The notes beneath the pieces are model-generated. The model made no database searches, was not told the DNA's origin, and was given only the letters and a program-made list of their open reading frames with translations. Below are positions 17,924-26,910 of a stretch of DNA of 64,000 nucleotides, one piece after another (position 1 is the first letter of the stretch; each line of letters starts with the position of its first letter). The stretch is from JBCBDX01 sp039822005 (lineage in GTDB: Bacteria > Pseudomonadota > Alphaproteobacteria > Rhizobiales > Rhizobiaceae), in NCBI GenBank assembly GCA_039822005.1, contig JBCBMZ010000004.1, positions 347,259 to 411,258 of the forward strand, written 5' to 3'. The position numbers and the translations under genes are program-made.

Positions 17924-18567
17924 CTGACCTCCATGCGGGTCGCAAAAATGCGGGACAAGTCATTGCCTTCCGGATCGGAAAACCATGCATCGGTCAGCGA
18001 TTGCTGGTTTTGCGCAATGGCTTCATCGGGATCTGGAACAACTTTTTCAAAGCCGCACCCGCTCGGGGCATTGACCAGTTGCATGTCGTCATCGGTGTAA
18101 AACTCGATCGAGGTGTAAAAAGTCGGGTCGTAGACCGAAAAAGACGGGTTATCGGCAAGATCAACCGTGGCTTTAGTGCGCGATGTAAAAAGCATGATGA
18201 GCTGCCCGCCCACAACATCGACCAACATGTCATCCACGGGGGCAATGGCCATTTCTTCGCCCTGTACCAAAACAGATTGAAAATAGCCAAAGTCAGCGAT
18301 TGAATTGGTCACAACATCGGCCACTTCGGCCAATTCGCCCCCATCGAGCTTGTTATTCATGTTTTGGTCAAACTCAAAAATGACGGTCGACGTAAACAGC
18401 TCATCAAATCGCCAGACATGACGAAGTTCGTCAAGCTGACCATTCGGTAACGACACTACTTCCAGGCGTGCTTCGGCAAAAACATGCGGGTGGGAAAAGG
18501 CCGGCGTTTGAAACGCAAAGCCTGCAGCAAAAACACATCCTGTAACCAAAACCCGCCTAGCCATCAT
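17905..18567 (-). CDS. DUF1007 periplasmic protein
   Basis: 220 residues with a signal peptide ending near AFSHPHVFAEARLEV. The HPH after cleavage and the EF-hand-like FDQNMNNKLDGGELAEV (about 82-98) are family features. DUF1007 proteins are found with NicO transporters and are thought to help deliver metal in the periplasm; that role is inferred from pairing. AGGAG lies upstream of the ATG. First gene of the two-gene metal unit. Confidence 0.88.
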   Translation of the reverse strand: MMARRVLVTGCVFAAGFAFQTPAFSHPHVFAEARLEVVSLPNGQLDELRHVWRFDELFTSTVIFEFDQNMNNKLDGGELAEVADVVTNSIADFGYFQSVLVQGEEMAIAPVDDMLVDVVGGQLIMLFTSRTKATVDLADNPSFSVYDPTFYTSIEFYTDDDMQLVNAPSGCGFEKVVPDPDEAIAQNQQSLTDAWFSDPEGNDLSRIFATRMEVRCSPAG

Positions 18568-18621
18568 CGTTCTATCGTCTCCTATTTGGGCGCAGGAATG
18601 ACATTATACCAAATTGGGCAT

Positions 18622-19521
18622 CTATATCGGCTCGTTCTTTTTAAACCATTCACTTAAAAAATCGACTAGCGCCCGCACTTTGGACGGCAGGTACCGCCTG
18701 TGCGGGTAGATCGCATAGATGCCAGCGTCGTTTTCAAGCGCCTCTGGTAGAACCTCTACAAGGGTCCCTTCGGCCAAATCCTTGGCGACAATGAAGTCCG
18801 GCGAGATAACAAAACCCATATTCGCCAGTGCTGCTGCACGGGCTGCCAAGGGGGAATTCACCGTCAAACGCCCCTGAACTGTCACGGTGGTGTTACCGCC
18901 CTGTTCGTTGCGAAGCGGCAAGCTGTTCCGGCGCCGCGCATTGCTGTCGATGACGAACGGAAGCTTTTGAAGTTCTTCGATCTTCGTGGGCATGCCATAT
19001 CGCGCGATCACATCAGGGGTCGCACACAAGGCCAGACGGAACGGCGCAAGCCGCCGGGCAATCATGGACGAATCTTGCAATTTTGTGATGCGGATCGCGA
19101 TGTCGAAACCTTCCTCAACCATATCGACAAAACGGTCATCGAGTACGATTTCCAACTCAAGCTCAGGATTGGCAACAGCAAAATCAACCAGCGATTGACC
19201 GATTGCCACATCCGCCAGTGTGCGCGGCGCTGAAATGCGTAACTTCCCGGAAAGACCGGAACTTGAGTCACGGATTTCGTCTTGGAGATCATCAAATTCG
19301 CGCAACAAGTCGATTGCGCGCCGGTAATAGATGTGTCCTGATTCTGTTGGCGAAAATTGTCGTGTGGTTCGGTTCAAAAGCCTGGAACCAAGCTCATCCT
19401 CCAACTCGCGCACATACTTTGAAAGCAGCGCCTTGGAGCGCCCCAACGCGCGAGCGGCTGCCGAAAAGCCCTCATGGTCAACGACCGCAACAAATGCGCG
19501 CATCCGGGTCAATGTATCCAT
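18622..19521 (-). CDS. LysR-type transcriptional regulator
   Basis: 299 residues. N-terminal winged helix (MRAFVAVVDHEGFSAAARAL, SKALLSKYVRELEDELGSRL, NRTTR) and a periplasmic-binding-protein-like effector domain from about 90. The group resembles CrgA/AaeR-like LysR regulators often controlling divergent oxidoreductases. ATG at 19521 gives the standard MDTLTRMRAF start. Immediately upstream is a perfect 14-base palindrome (19543-19556). It lies after the FAD oxidoreductase gene on the same strand. Confidence 0.92.
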   Translation of the reverse strand: MDTLTRMRAFVAVVDHEGFSAAARALGRSKALLSKYVRELEDELGSRLLNRTTRQFSPTESGHIYYRRAIDLLREFDDLQDEIRDSSSGLSGKLRISAPRTLADVAIGQSLVDFAVANPELELEIVLDDRFVDMVEEGFDIAIRITKLQDSSMIARRLAPFRLALCATPDVIARYGMPTKIEELQKLPFVIDSNARRRNSLPLRNEQGGNTTVTVQGRLTVNSPLAARAAALANMGFVISPDFIVAKDLAEGTLVEVLPEALENDAGIYAIYPHRRYLPSKVRALVDFLSEWFKKNEPI

Positions 19522-19542
19522 GAGGTGAACCTTGAAGAATGT

Positions 19543-19556
19543 GTGACGATCGTCAC
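19543..19556. promoter_or_regulatory. Perfect palindrome upstream of LysR gene
   Basis: GTGACGATCGTCAC, a perfect 14-base palindrome, sits 22 bases before the LysR start and overlaps the end of the oxidoreductase gene. Possible autoregulatory operator. Confidence 0.35.
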
Positions 19557-20500
19557 TTAGGCACACGGATCAAGTTTTTCAAATGATCAGCCAACAATCG
19601 CGCGCTCTCAAACGCATTCTCGGCCCGCGCACCGAGCATGCCGTCTCCGGCGCAAAATACCCGTGCGCTGCGTGATCCTAGAAAAGCGGTCCCCAGCGGT
19701 TTTTCCACCAGCGCATAGCGCCAGCGGTGGGCTTTTGCGTTAACGGGGATTGCGTCCGGGAGAACCGCTTGCAGTTTCGCGATCATCAAAGCCGCCGCAT
19801 CTTCCTTTGGCATTTCCAAATGTTCACGGCTCCATGGTGCACCGGCCTGAACGATGTATCCGCAAACGCCGTCTGTCTGGAAAGACTTGGCCATCCAACC
19901 GATGGCGCCGTCGCCATCACCGCGGAAAATGTCAGGGCCTTCAAAAAGGCCCTCAAAGACCGCCATCAAGGTCCAGCAAGGACCATAGCGAACACTGGCA
20001 AGTGGTTGGAAAACGGGATCGTATATGGAAAGCAACTCATAGGCTTGGGGAGCAGGCGCGGTAACAATGACACGGTCAAACGCCCCAAGAATCCCCTCCT
20101 CAGATGACAGGGCAACAAAATCGCCGTCATCGTCGATCGACGAAACCCGTGTTCGCCGGGTAATAACGATGTCGTTTAAAAGTGGTTTGACCAGACCGCT
20201 CATACCGGGGGTTCCAACGTGCCAAATATTGTCGCGATCTTTGCCGGTGGGAACCCATTCATGGACCGATCCGGCATTTGACAAACCCGTCAACATTGCC
20301 CGAAAAGGTGCGCTCTTGGCAGTCAGATATTGCGCGCCATGGTTGAACGCGCCGAAGTCGGTGCGTCGCGTCGCCAGACGCCCGCCCGTGCCACCCGACT
20401 TCTCAAAAACGGTCACATCAAAGCCGGCATCCACGAGGATGCGCGCCAAAACGCTCCCGCTCAAACCCGCGCCGACGATAGCGATTTTTTCGGCTGTCAT
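19553..20500 (-). CDS. Renalase-like FAD-dependent oxidoreductase
   Basis: 315 residues with the dinucleotide motif IVGAGLSGSVLARIL at the N-terminus, FEKSGGTGGRLATRR (second FAD contact) and a C-terminal VFCAGDGMLGARAENAFES that binds FAD. This is the amine-oxidase/renalase-like NAD(P)-binding flavoprotein group. Substrate unknown; renalases oxidise misformed NAD(P)H isomers. It is divergent from the photolyase-like gene, with 70 bases between starts, so both may share a promoter region and a flavin-related role. Confidence 0.85.
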   Translation of the reverse strand: MTAEKIAIVGAGLSGSVLARILVDAGFDVTVFEKSGGTGGRLATRRTDFGAFNHGAQYLTAKSAPFRAMLTGLSNAGSVHEWVPTGKDRDNIWHVGTPGMSGLVKPLLNDIVITRRTRVSSIDDDGDFVALSSEEGILGAFDRVIVTAPAPQAYELLSIYDPVFQPLASVRYGPCWTLMAVFEGLFEGPDIFRGDGDGAIGWMAKSFQTDGVCGYIVQAGAPWSREHLEMPKEDAAALMIAKLQAVLPDAIPVNAKAHRWRYALVEKPLGTAFLGSRSARVFCAGDGMLGARAENAFESARLLADHLKNLIRVPK

Positions 20501-20570
20501 TTTGCCTCACATGACACGTGTTCAGACCGCACTAGCTAGCGCCCTATATATAAAATCCAACTGGCATCTC

Positions 20571-21836
20571 ATGACTGATCTTTTTCCACAAACCATTGAC
20601 TTCGAACCGACCCGCTCTGCCGGTTTGGAAAGATTGAAGTGCTTTGTTCCTTCAGCGGGAGCGAAATATCAAAACGAGCGGAACTTTGACTACGGTCCGC
20701 AAGATCGAAGCAACGTGTCAGCCCTTTCACCTTGGATACGCCATAGGTTGGTGACTGAGGAAGAAGTGTGCGCAAAGATCCTTGATCAATTCGCACTTTC
20801 TTCAGCAGAAAAATTTATCCAAGAGGTCATGTGGCGCACCTATTGGAAGGGTTGGCTGGAACTGCATACAAGCGCATTTGATATGTATCAAACGGACTTG
20901 CAGGCCGCGATCGAGGTGGCTGAGGCCAATGGCGCTATCCGACGCGATTACAATGCTGCCACTTCCGGCGATACCGGCATCGACTGCTTTGATGCATGGG
21001 CGAAGGAGTTGGTCGAGACCGGTTATCTGCACAATCATGCCCGGATGTGGTTTGCCTCAATCTGGATTTTCACGTTGCAACTGAACTGGACGCTCGGTGC
21101 GGACTTTTTCTATCGCCATCTGCTTGACGGCGATGCTGCCTCCAACACACTGTCATGGCGTTGGATCGCCGGTCTGCAAACGCTGGGTAAACATTATGTG
21201 GCCCGCGCCTCCAACATCAGTAAATTCACCGACGGCCGCTTTAACCCCAAGGGCCTTAACGAGAATACAGAAGCGCTGCCAGGCGAGCCGCACGGCAAAC
21301 CGGCAATGCTCGAGGTATCGGACCCTTTGCCCGCCAAAAAGAATGCGTTTCTCTTGTTTACCGAAGATGAGTGCCGTGCCGAAGAAATTCACTTCGGAAC
21401 AAATGACATCATCGCGGGCGCGGCTTGGAACCTGTCGGAAAACCGCTCCTCACTAAAGCTCGGTGATAAGGCAAACAAGTTTACCCATGGCGCGCTGGAG
21501 GATGCTTTGAAACGCGCATCGACTCACTTCAATTGTAACTTCACCGCTTATAAAAGCGGATCGGCGATCGAGGACATCGTACAACACATCGCGCCATCAG
21601 GCGCGGACATTGTGATCTCGCCCTACACACCGGCAGGTCACGCCCGCCCCTTCATCAGGCAACTGGCTGCCCGACTGCGCCGCGAGAAAATAGACTTTTT
21701 CGAAGTGCGCCGAAACTGGGACAACCGCGCCTGGCCATACGCGACCAAGGGATTCTTCGCATTCAAGGAAAAAATCCCGCAACTCCTGACTGACACGGGA
21801 TTTGAAATCAAAGGCAAAAAACGCCAGGTCGCTTGA
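20571..21836 (+). CDS. Photolyase/cryptochrome-like protein, FAD domain first
   Basis: 421 residues. Residues about 50-230 match the FAD-binding domain of DNA photolyases: SALSPWIRHRL, EVMWRTYWKGWLE, TGYLHNHARMWFASIW and LLDGDAASNTLSWRWIAG. The usual N-terminal antenna domain is missing. Instead, residues about 265-421 form an alpha/beta-looking region (LLFTEDECRAEE, GADIVISPYTPAGHARPFI, WPYATKGFFAFKEKIP) that recalls an antenna domain placed after the FAD domain. ATG at 20571 follows TATATATAAA, a likely -10; an ATG at 20511 would add 20 residues. DNA repair or light sensing is possible; neither is shown. Confidence 0.85.
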   Translation: MTDLFPQTIDFEPTRSAGLERLKCFVPSAGAKYQNERNFDYGPQDRSNVSALSPWIRHRLVTEEEVCAKILDQFALSSAEKFIQEVMWRTYWKGWLELHTSAFDMYQTDLQAAIEVAEANGAIRRDYNAATSGDTGIDCFDAWAKELVETGYLHNHARMWFASIWIFTLQLNWTLGADFFYRHLLDGDAASNTLSWRWIAGLQTLGKHYVARASNISKFTDGRFNPKGLNENTEALPGEPHGKPAMLEVSDPLPAKKNAFLLFTEDECRAEEIHFGTNDIIAGAAWNLSENRSSLKLGDKANKFTHGALEDALKRASTHFNCNFTAYKSGSAIEDIVQHIAPSGADIVISPYTPAGHARPFIRQLAARLRREKIDFFEVRRNWDNRAWPYATKGFFAFKEKIPQLLTDTGFEIKGKKRQVA

Positions 21837-21850
21837 ACTGTCACGAGCGA

Positions 21851-22378
21851 CTAATCCGCGTCCGCCTCACCAGCATAATAATCTTCTTCGGTATCCGCAA
21901 AAATGAACTTTGTCATCCTCTGTAAGCCGTCACCGGACAGGTCTCTGAACGGCGCACCCTTGGCCATAATCCCCATCTTCTTGGAATCTGGATAGACAAA
22001 AACATCAACGGGATCGAGCGTCGACAGCGCCAGATATCGCAGCTCTTCGTCAGACGTATTGTCAATCTGAAACGGAATGCCGGTACCAGCTTCAATGTTT
22101 ATAACATCCATCGGCTTCAGCGGAAAATCCTCATCCCCATAATGGAGCGTCCCTTTACCTTGGACAATGATGAACATCTCATCATTGTGATAGTGGTAGT
22201 GTCTGGGAAATGCCTTTGATTGAGGCGGGACAATCGTCAGATTGATCCCGATGTTTTTGGTACCCAACGCTTTTCCGATGAGTGCCAATTGAGACTCAAA
22301 GGCGCCTCTGCGTGAGCGGGTTAGAAGATGATCGCGATCATTTGCAATCTCGTTGATATTGACAACCGGTTTGTTCAT
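21851..22378 (-). CDS. Cupin-domain protein
   Basis: 175 residues. The cupin metal site is clear: HYHYHNDEMFIIVQGKG in motif 1 and PMDVINIEAGTGIPFQIDN in motif 2. No second enzyme domain is present. ATG at 22378 has GGAGG six bases upstream. It follows the 8-oxoguanine deaminase gene by 72 bases and may share its transcript. Function unknown; a metal-dependent small-molecule binding or sugar isomerase role is possible. Confidence 0.85.
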   Translation of the reverse strand: MNKPVVNINEIANDRDHLLTRSRRGAFESQLALIGKALGTKNIGINLTIVPPQSKAFPRHYHYHNDEMFIIVQGKGTLHYGDEDFPLKPMDVINIEAGTGIPFQIDNTSDEELRYLALSTLDPVDVFVYPDSKKMGIMAKGAPFRDLSGDGLQRMTKFIFADTEEDYYAGEADAD

Positions 22379-22450
22379 CGCCTGCCTCCGTCGCGGTTGA
22401 TGAATTATCAAACGCTTTCATGACGGGCAGATTACGCCCCGCTCTTTTCT

Positions 22451-23818
22451 TTACTGAAATGCCCTTGCCGCCGCACCATGCGCTGCTCGCAGGCGCGAGA
22501 CATCGACCCCAAGTGGGTTTCCATCGACCACGGTCCATCGCCCTGCGATCATGACTCGGTCGGCGCGATGCGCGCCGCATAGCACGAGCGCGGCAAGCGG
22601 GTCATGCGCGCCGGAAAATCGCAATTCATCCAAAGTAAAAAGGGCAAGGTCAGCCTGTTTACCGACCGCAATCACACCTAAATCTGGACGATTAATACAT
22701 GACGCGGATCCTTCGGTCGCCCACCGCAAGACATCGAGATGTGTAATGGTCGCATCATAGGTCAGGCGGTTGATCATCAGGGCATGACGGACACCTTCCA
22801 TCAGGTTGGAAGAATCGTTGGATGCCGACCCGTCAACACCCAAACCAACTTTGGCGCCTGCAGCCTCCAGTTCGCGCGTGCGGCAATGACCGGATGCCAA
22901 AACCATATTGGATGTGGGACAGTGGCAAACGCCGACACCGGCTTTTCCCAGCCGCGCAACTTCGTCATCGTTAAAATGCACGCCGTGCGCCAACCAGGTT
23001 GATGAACCAAGCCAGCCAACTGACTCAAGATAGTCAACCGGACGCATGCCAAACATCGCCTCACAGAACGCATCTTCATCATGCGTCTCGGCCAGATGTG
23101 TATGCAAACCGCACCCGCACTCGTCGGCCAGAACGGCGGTATCTTTCATGAGTTCACGCGTGACTGAAAAGGGCGAACAGGGAGCCAAAGCGACCTGCGT
23201 CATGGCTCCTTCTTCGCTGCAATGGAATTTTGAAATGACCCGCTCGCTGTCAGCGATAATGGTATCATGCGTTTGAACCACGCTGTCAGGCGGCAAGCCA
23301 CCATCTTTTTCGCTCAGGTTCATCGAACCACGGTTCAACACAATGCGCATACCCAGCTTGCTGGCGACAGCGGCCTGAATATCAAGCGCATCTTCAAGGC
23401 CATCTGGAAAAACATACTGATGATCTGATGTTGTCGTGACACCGCTCATCATCAACTCCACCATCGCCAGCTTGGTAGCCAGCCGCAAACCGTCAGGTGA
23501 AAGTCGCGCCCATAGTGGATAAAGCGCCTGTAGCCACGGAAACAGCTCCTTGTTGATTGCTGCAGGATGCGCGCGTGTGAACGTCTGATACATGTGGTGA
23601 TGGGTGTTGATGAGCCCGGGCAGGACCACATGACCGGAAGCATCGAAGACGCTGTAACCACTCTCAAGGCCCGCACGCGGTGCGCTGCCCGTCGGGACGG
23701 TTTCCACTATCTTGCCATCGCAAACCAAAAGCCCGCCACCGGCATCCACGCCTTCCGCAGCCATAATTGCCATCGGATTACGTATCCAAAATGAGGGTTT
23801 TCGATTGGCGCGAGCCAT
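22451..23818 (-). CDS. 8-oxoguanine deaminase / amidohydrolase
   Basis: 455 residues of the amidohydrolase superfamily. Metal ligands are visible in INTHHHMYQTFTRAHP (about 70-85), HTHLAETHDED (about 240-250), HGVHFND and LGVDGSASNDSSNLMEG (metal Asp). This combination matches the 8-oxoguanine deaminase (EC 3.5.4.32) group, which turns 8-oxoguanine into urate; chlorohydrolase-like relatives cannot be fully excluded. The MarR gene is divergent, with 42 bases between starts, and is a candidate regulator. Confidence 0.88.
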   Translation of the reverse strand: MARANRKPSFWIRNPMAIMAAEGVDAGGGLLVCDGKIVETVPTGSAPRAGLESGYSVFDASGHVVLPGLINTHHHMYQTFTRAHPAAINKELFPWLQALYPLWARLSPDGLRLATKLAMVELMMSGVTTTSDHQYVFPDGLEDALDIQAAVASKLGMRIVLNRGSMNLSEKDGGLPPDSVVQTHDTIIADSERVISKFHCSEEGAMTQVALAPCSPFSVTRELMKDTAVLADECGCGLHTHLAETHDEDAFCEAMFGMRPVDYLESVGWLGSSTWLAHGVHFNDDEVARLGKAGVGVCHCPTSNMVLASGHCRTRELEAAGAKVGLGVDGSASNDSSNLMEGVRHALMINRLTYDATITHLDVLRWATEGSASCINRPDLGVIAVGKQADLALFTLDELRFSGAHDPLAALVLCGAHRADRVMIAGRWTVVDGNPLGVDVSRLRAAHGAAARAFQ

Positions 23819-23860
23819 AGCGACCTTTACAGATTTTCGTTTGTCGGCTTATCAATAACC

Positions 23861-24352
23861 ATGAACAAATATTATATACTGGCCCAAGACGCGGAAGAAA
23901 CGTCAATTCTTGATCTTTTGCAGGAAGCGGCGCGGCACGCCAAGACCAAAACGGCCAAGCACCTGGCTGAAACCGGCACATATGCCGGGCAGGAAAAAAT
24001 CTTCATGGTGTTGGCCAAAGAAGGAGCGATGCCACCCGGTCAGCTGGCGGCGCGGTTGAACGTCAAGCCGCCTACCATCACCAAAACCATGATACGGCTG
24101 GAAGAGCAGGGATATGTCGCCCGCCAAGCCTCGCCGCAAGACAAGCGGCAAGTTGTTGTCAGCCTGACTGAGGCGGGTCAGGAAATTGTTTCCAAAATTC
24201 GTAGTGCCATGCGCGATGCAGAAAAAGAAATTCTGGATGGCCTACGCAAAAAAGAACGGCGTGAACTTTCAACAATATTGGCTAACCTGAACCTGCATCT
24301 TCTGGGTAAAGCTCCCAAGAAAGATAAAAAGTCGGCTAAGAAAAAGAAATAG
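23861..24352 (+). CDS. MarR-family transcriptional regulator
   Basis: 163 residues. The winged-helix core has FMVLAKEGAMPPGQLAARL, KPPTITKTMIRLEEQGYVAR and QDKRQVVVSLTEAGQEIV, a typical MarR pattern. The last 15 residues are almost all Lys, Ala and Ser (KKDKKSAKKKK), an unusual basic tail that could add DNA contact. No ribosome site is obvious. Divergent from 8-oxoguanine deaminase. Confidence 0.9.
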   Translation: MNKYYILAQDAEETSILDLLQEAARHAKTKTAKHLAETGTYAGQEKIFMVLAKEGAMPPGQLAARLNVKPPTITKTMIRLEEQGYVARQASPQDKRQVVVSLTEAGQEIVSKIRSAMRDAEKEILDGLRKKERRELSTILANLNLHLLGKAPKKDKKSAKKKK

Positions 24353-24426
24353 CGCTGACCTCTTTACAGGGGATCGTTTAAATCTTTAAAACCGTCCACC
24401 TTGCCCGCACATACCGGTCGGTTTTG

Positions 24427-25446
24427 ATGAGCCAAAAAGTTAAACTGTCGACAATTGGCGAAGCGTTGAATGTATCAACGGCGACGGTTTCTCTGGCACT
24501 GCGTGACAGCCCTCTGGTAGCAGAATCCACCAAAGAAAAAGTCAAAGCCTATGCCCGCGAGATCGGTTACATCTACAACCGTCGCGCCGCATCTTTGCGC
24601 ACATCAAAATCGGGGATCCTTGGCGTCGTTGTCCATGATATCATGAACCCTTTCTACGCAGAGATATTGCGTGCCATCGAACGCGAACTCGACAAGAGCA
24701 AGCAGACATTTCTGCTTTCCAATCACTATGACTCCACCGAAAAGCAGCGCGATTTTCTCGAAACACTCATGCAGCTGGGTGCCGATGGCGTCATCATGTC
24801 TCCGGCGATCGACACGACACCGCAGGATATCGAGTTTGCCAGACGAAATGGCTTGCCATTCGTCTTCATTGCCAGGTCAGTCGACGGGGTCAGTGTACCG
24901 GTATTTCGCGGTGATGATGCCTACGGGATCAGCTTGGCGACCAACCACCTTATAGGCCTTGGCCACAAGCGTATCGCCATGATCGGCGGCACTGACGAGA
25001 CCTCGACCGGACGAGACCGGTACCGCGGCTATTTGGATGCCATGCACGCAGCGTGTTTGGAAGTAACGCCGGGTTGGCGTATTCCCGGCCCTCGCACCAA
25101 AGACGCAGGCTTTGGTGCTGCAAGCCAGTTTCTTGCGCTGACGCCGCGACCAACAGCGGCTGTGTGCTGGAACGACCTTGTCGCCATCGGCATGATGAGC
25201 GGCATTGCACGGGCAGGCCTTGTTCCCGGAAAACATATCGCAGTCACCGGCTATGACGATCTGGAAGAAGCGTCCATCGCAACGCCGGCCTTGACCACCG
25301 TGTGGAACGGTCAACGCGATGTGGGAACCATGGCGGCACGGGCATTGCTGCAACGGATCGAAGGTAAGCAACCACCGTCCGGGGACCTGACTTTGATCAA
25401 ACCCGAGCTACGGGTTCGCCAGTCTGCCGAACCACCGCGGGAGTAA
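24427..25446 (+). CDS. LacI-family transcriptional regulator
   Basis: 339 residues. Helix-turn-helix KLSTIGEALNVSTATVSLAL with the hinge helix region, then a periplasmic-binding-like domain (ILGVVVHDIMNPFYAEILRA to ITGYDD-type CLEVTPGWRI, AVTGYDDLEEASIATPALTT). Ligand is probably a sugar or sugar acid. ATG at 24427 is taken; the TTG three bases earlier is the alternative. Four bases before the next gene, so regulator and dehydrogenase form one unit. Confidence 0.92.
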   Translation: MSQKVKLSTIGEALNVSTATVSLALRDSPLVAESTKEKVKAYAREIGYIYNRRAASLRTSKSGILGVVVHDIMNPFYAEILRAIERELDKSKQTFLLSNHYDSTEKQRDFLETLMQLGADGVIMSPAIDTTPQDIEFARRNGLPFVFIARSVDGVSVPVFRGDDAYGISLATNHLIGLGHKRIAMIGGTDETSTGRDRYRGYLDAMHAACLEVTPGWRIPGPRTKDAGFGAASQFLALTPRPTAAVCWNDLVAIGMMSGIARAGLVPGKHIAVTGYDDLEEASIATPALTTVWNGQRDVGTMAARALLQRIEGKQPPSGDLTLIKPELRVRQSAEPPRE

Positions 25447-25450
25447 ACCG

Positions 25451-26422
25451 TTGAAGAACATCCCGATCCTTGTGAGCGACCGTGGCCATCAGCCAACCCG
25501 CAACAACATTTTAAAGATGTTCGATGCAACCAGCCTTGGCGCGTTGGAAAATTTATCTGATCGGCAGCGGGCATCAATCCGCGGCATCGCCTGCCTTTTT
25601 GATACACTCGGCAAAACCCAATTCGACATGCTGACCAACCTTGAAATCGTTGCGAGCTTTGGCGTCGGATACGATCAAATCGATGCGGCTGCCGCCGCCG
25701 AGCGCGGGATTATGGTGACCCACACACCCGGCGTTCTTGACGATGAAGTGGCCGATACGACGATCGGCTTGCTGCTCAGCACGATCCGGGAAATACCGGG
25801 GGCCGAAGCTTATTTGAGAGATGGGAGATGGGCGGCCGACGGCCCCTACCCCTTGTCGAAACTCACGCTTCGTGGTCGCCGGGTTGGCATATTCGGGATG
25901 GGTCGAATTGGCCATGCCATCGCACGCCGTTTGGAAGGCTTTGGCGTAGAGATCGCATACCACAATCGCTCGGTCATCGCGCAATGCGGCTATCAATATT
26001 TCGGCTCTCTGGTGGAACTCGCTGAAAATGTGGACACGCTGATCAATGTCGCACCCGCAACGGCACAGACACGAAACACGGTTGATGCGGCCATCTTCAA
26101 AGCCTTGGGCCACACGGGGGTTTTCATCAATGTGGGACGTGGCGCAACGGTGGTGCAGGAAGATCTGGCAGTTGCGCTGCATCATGGAACGATTGCAGCA
26201 GCCGGACTGGATGTTTACGCCGACGAGCCAGATGTACCCGCCTCACTGCTGGCGGCTCCCAACACCGTCCTGCTGCCGCACATAGCATCGGCATCTGAGC
26301 ACACCCGCGCCGCCATGGGACAGTTGGTCATCGAAAACCTCATATCCTGGTTTGACAAGGGCGTGCCCGTGTCTTCGGTGCCGGAGACACGCCACCTGCC
26401 TCAAAAGACGGCCGCGATTTAA
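25451..26422 (+). CDS. D-isomer 2-hydroxyacid dehydrogenase
   Basis: 323 residues. NAD(P) motif GRRVGIFGMGRIGHAIARRL (about 140-160), catalytic Arg in NVGRGATVVQ, Glu in DVYADEPDVP and His in LLPHIASAS are all present. It resembles glyoxylate/hydroxypyruvate reductases (GhrB-like) or 2-ketogluconate reductases. The start codon is TTG at 25451, right after the LacI stop. With LacI it suggests a sugar-acid pathway; substrate is inferred. Confidence 0.9.
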   Translation: MKNIPILVSDRGHQPTRNNILKMFDATSLGALENLSDRQRASIRGIACLFDTLGKTQFDMLTNLEIVASFGVGYDQIDAAAAAERGIMVTHTPGVLDDEVADTTIGLLLSTIREIPGAEAYLRDGRWAADGPYPLSKLTLRGRRVGIFGMGRIGHAIARRLEGFGVEIAYHNRSVIAQCGYQYFGSLVELAENVDTLINVAPATAQTRNTVDAAIFKALGHTGVFINVGRGATVVQEDLAVALHHGTIAAAGLDVYADEPDVPASLLAAPNTVLLPHIASASEHTRAAMGQLVIENLISWFDKGVPVSSVPETRHLPQKTAAI

Positions 26423-26472
26423 CTCGCCATTCACCTTCTTGGCTCATCTTTGTCCCGGTCATAGTTCTTAGT

Positions 26473-26910
26473 ATGGGTGATGGGTTTATGCGCGTAAACG
26501 GACCAGATGCGTTGAATGCACTTGCGGTGACTGGTGTTGTCTGCATGCTGTTTGCAGCACACGGGCTTAATAATCCCGGCATTGATCCGGTCACGACTGC
26601 ATCCGTTCCCGCTGTCAGACCGCTTGAAGGAGACCGCTTCGTGGCGATCAATCACCTCAATAACGAAAGCTGCGTTTTGGCACTGCACCGGGCAAGCGGT
26701 TATGCAGTTCACCGGCTGGAACCTGCGCACAATTGTGCTGCCGTGGGGAACGAATTTGCCGTGGCCCGCTCTTGGCAGGAAACGAGCCAAGGCGAAGTTA
26801 CAGTGACTGATCACCGCGGAAATCAGGTCATGAAACTGGTACGAAGTGACGGCTTTGAATGGGAAGTCGTCAAACCGGTACGCATTCAAGCATCGCTCGC
26901 GGCCTACTGA
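26473..26910 (+). CDS. AprI/Inh-like protease inhibitor domain protein
   Basis: 145 residues with a hydrophobic N-terminus (ALAVTGVVCMLFAAHGL), probably a signal or anchor. The rest has a disulfide-type pair (SCVLALHR ... HNCAAVG) followed by ARSWQET, VTVTDHRGN and FEWEVV, resembling the small beta-barrel inhibitor (Inh/AprI/Omp19) family. Role would be to block a secreted metalloprotease or bind envelope targets; this is tentative. Converges on and overlaps the next gene by seven bases. Confidence 0.5.
   Translation: MGDGFMRVNGPDALNALAVTGVVCMLFAAHGLNNPGIDPVTTASVPAVRPLEGDRFVAINHLNNESCVLALHRASGYAVHRLEPAHNCAAVGNEFAVARSWQETSQGEVTVTDHRGNQVMKLVRSDGFEWEVVKPVRIQASLAAY

Noticed and set aside
18568..18621. 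Possible cobalamin or nickel riboswitch before the DUF1007/NicO genes
   Set aside because: The gap is only 54 bases and shows no conserved riboswitch core.
20067..20570. N-terminal extension of the photolyase-like frame
   Set aside because: It is antisense to the renalase-like gene, whose FAD motifs are clear; the true start is at 20571 or 20511.
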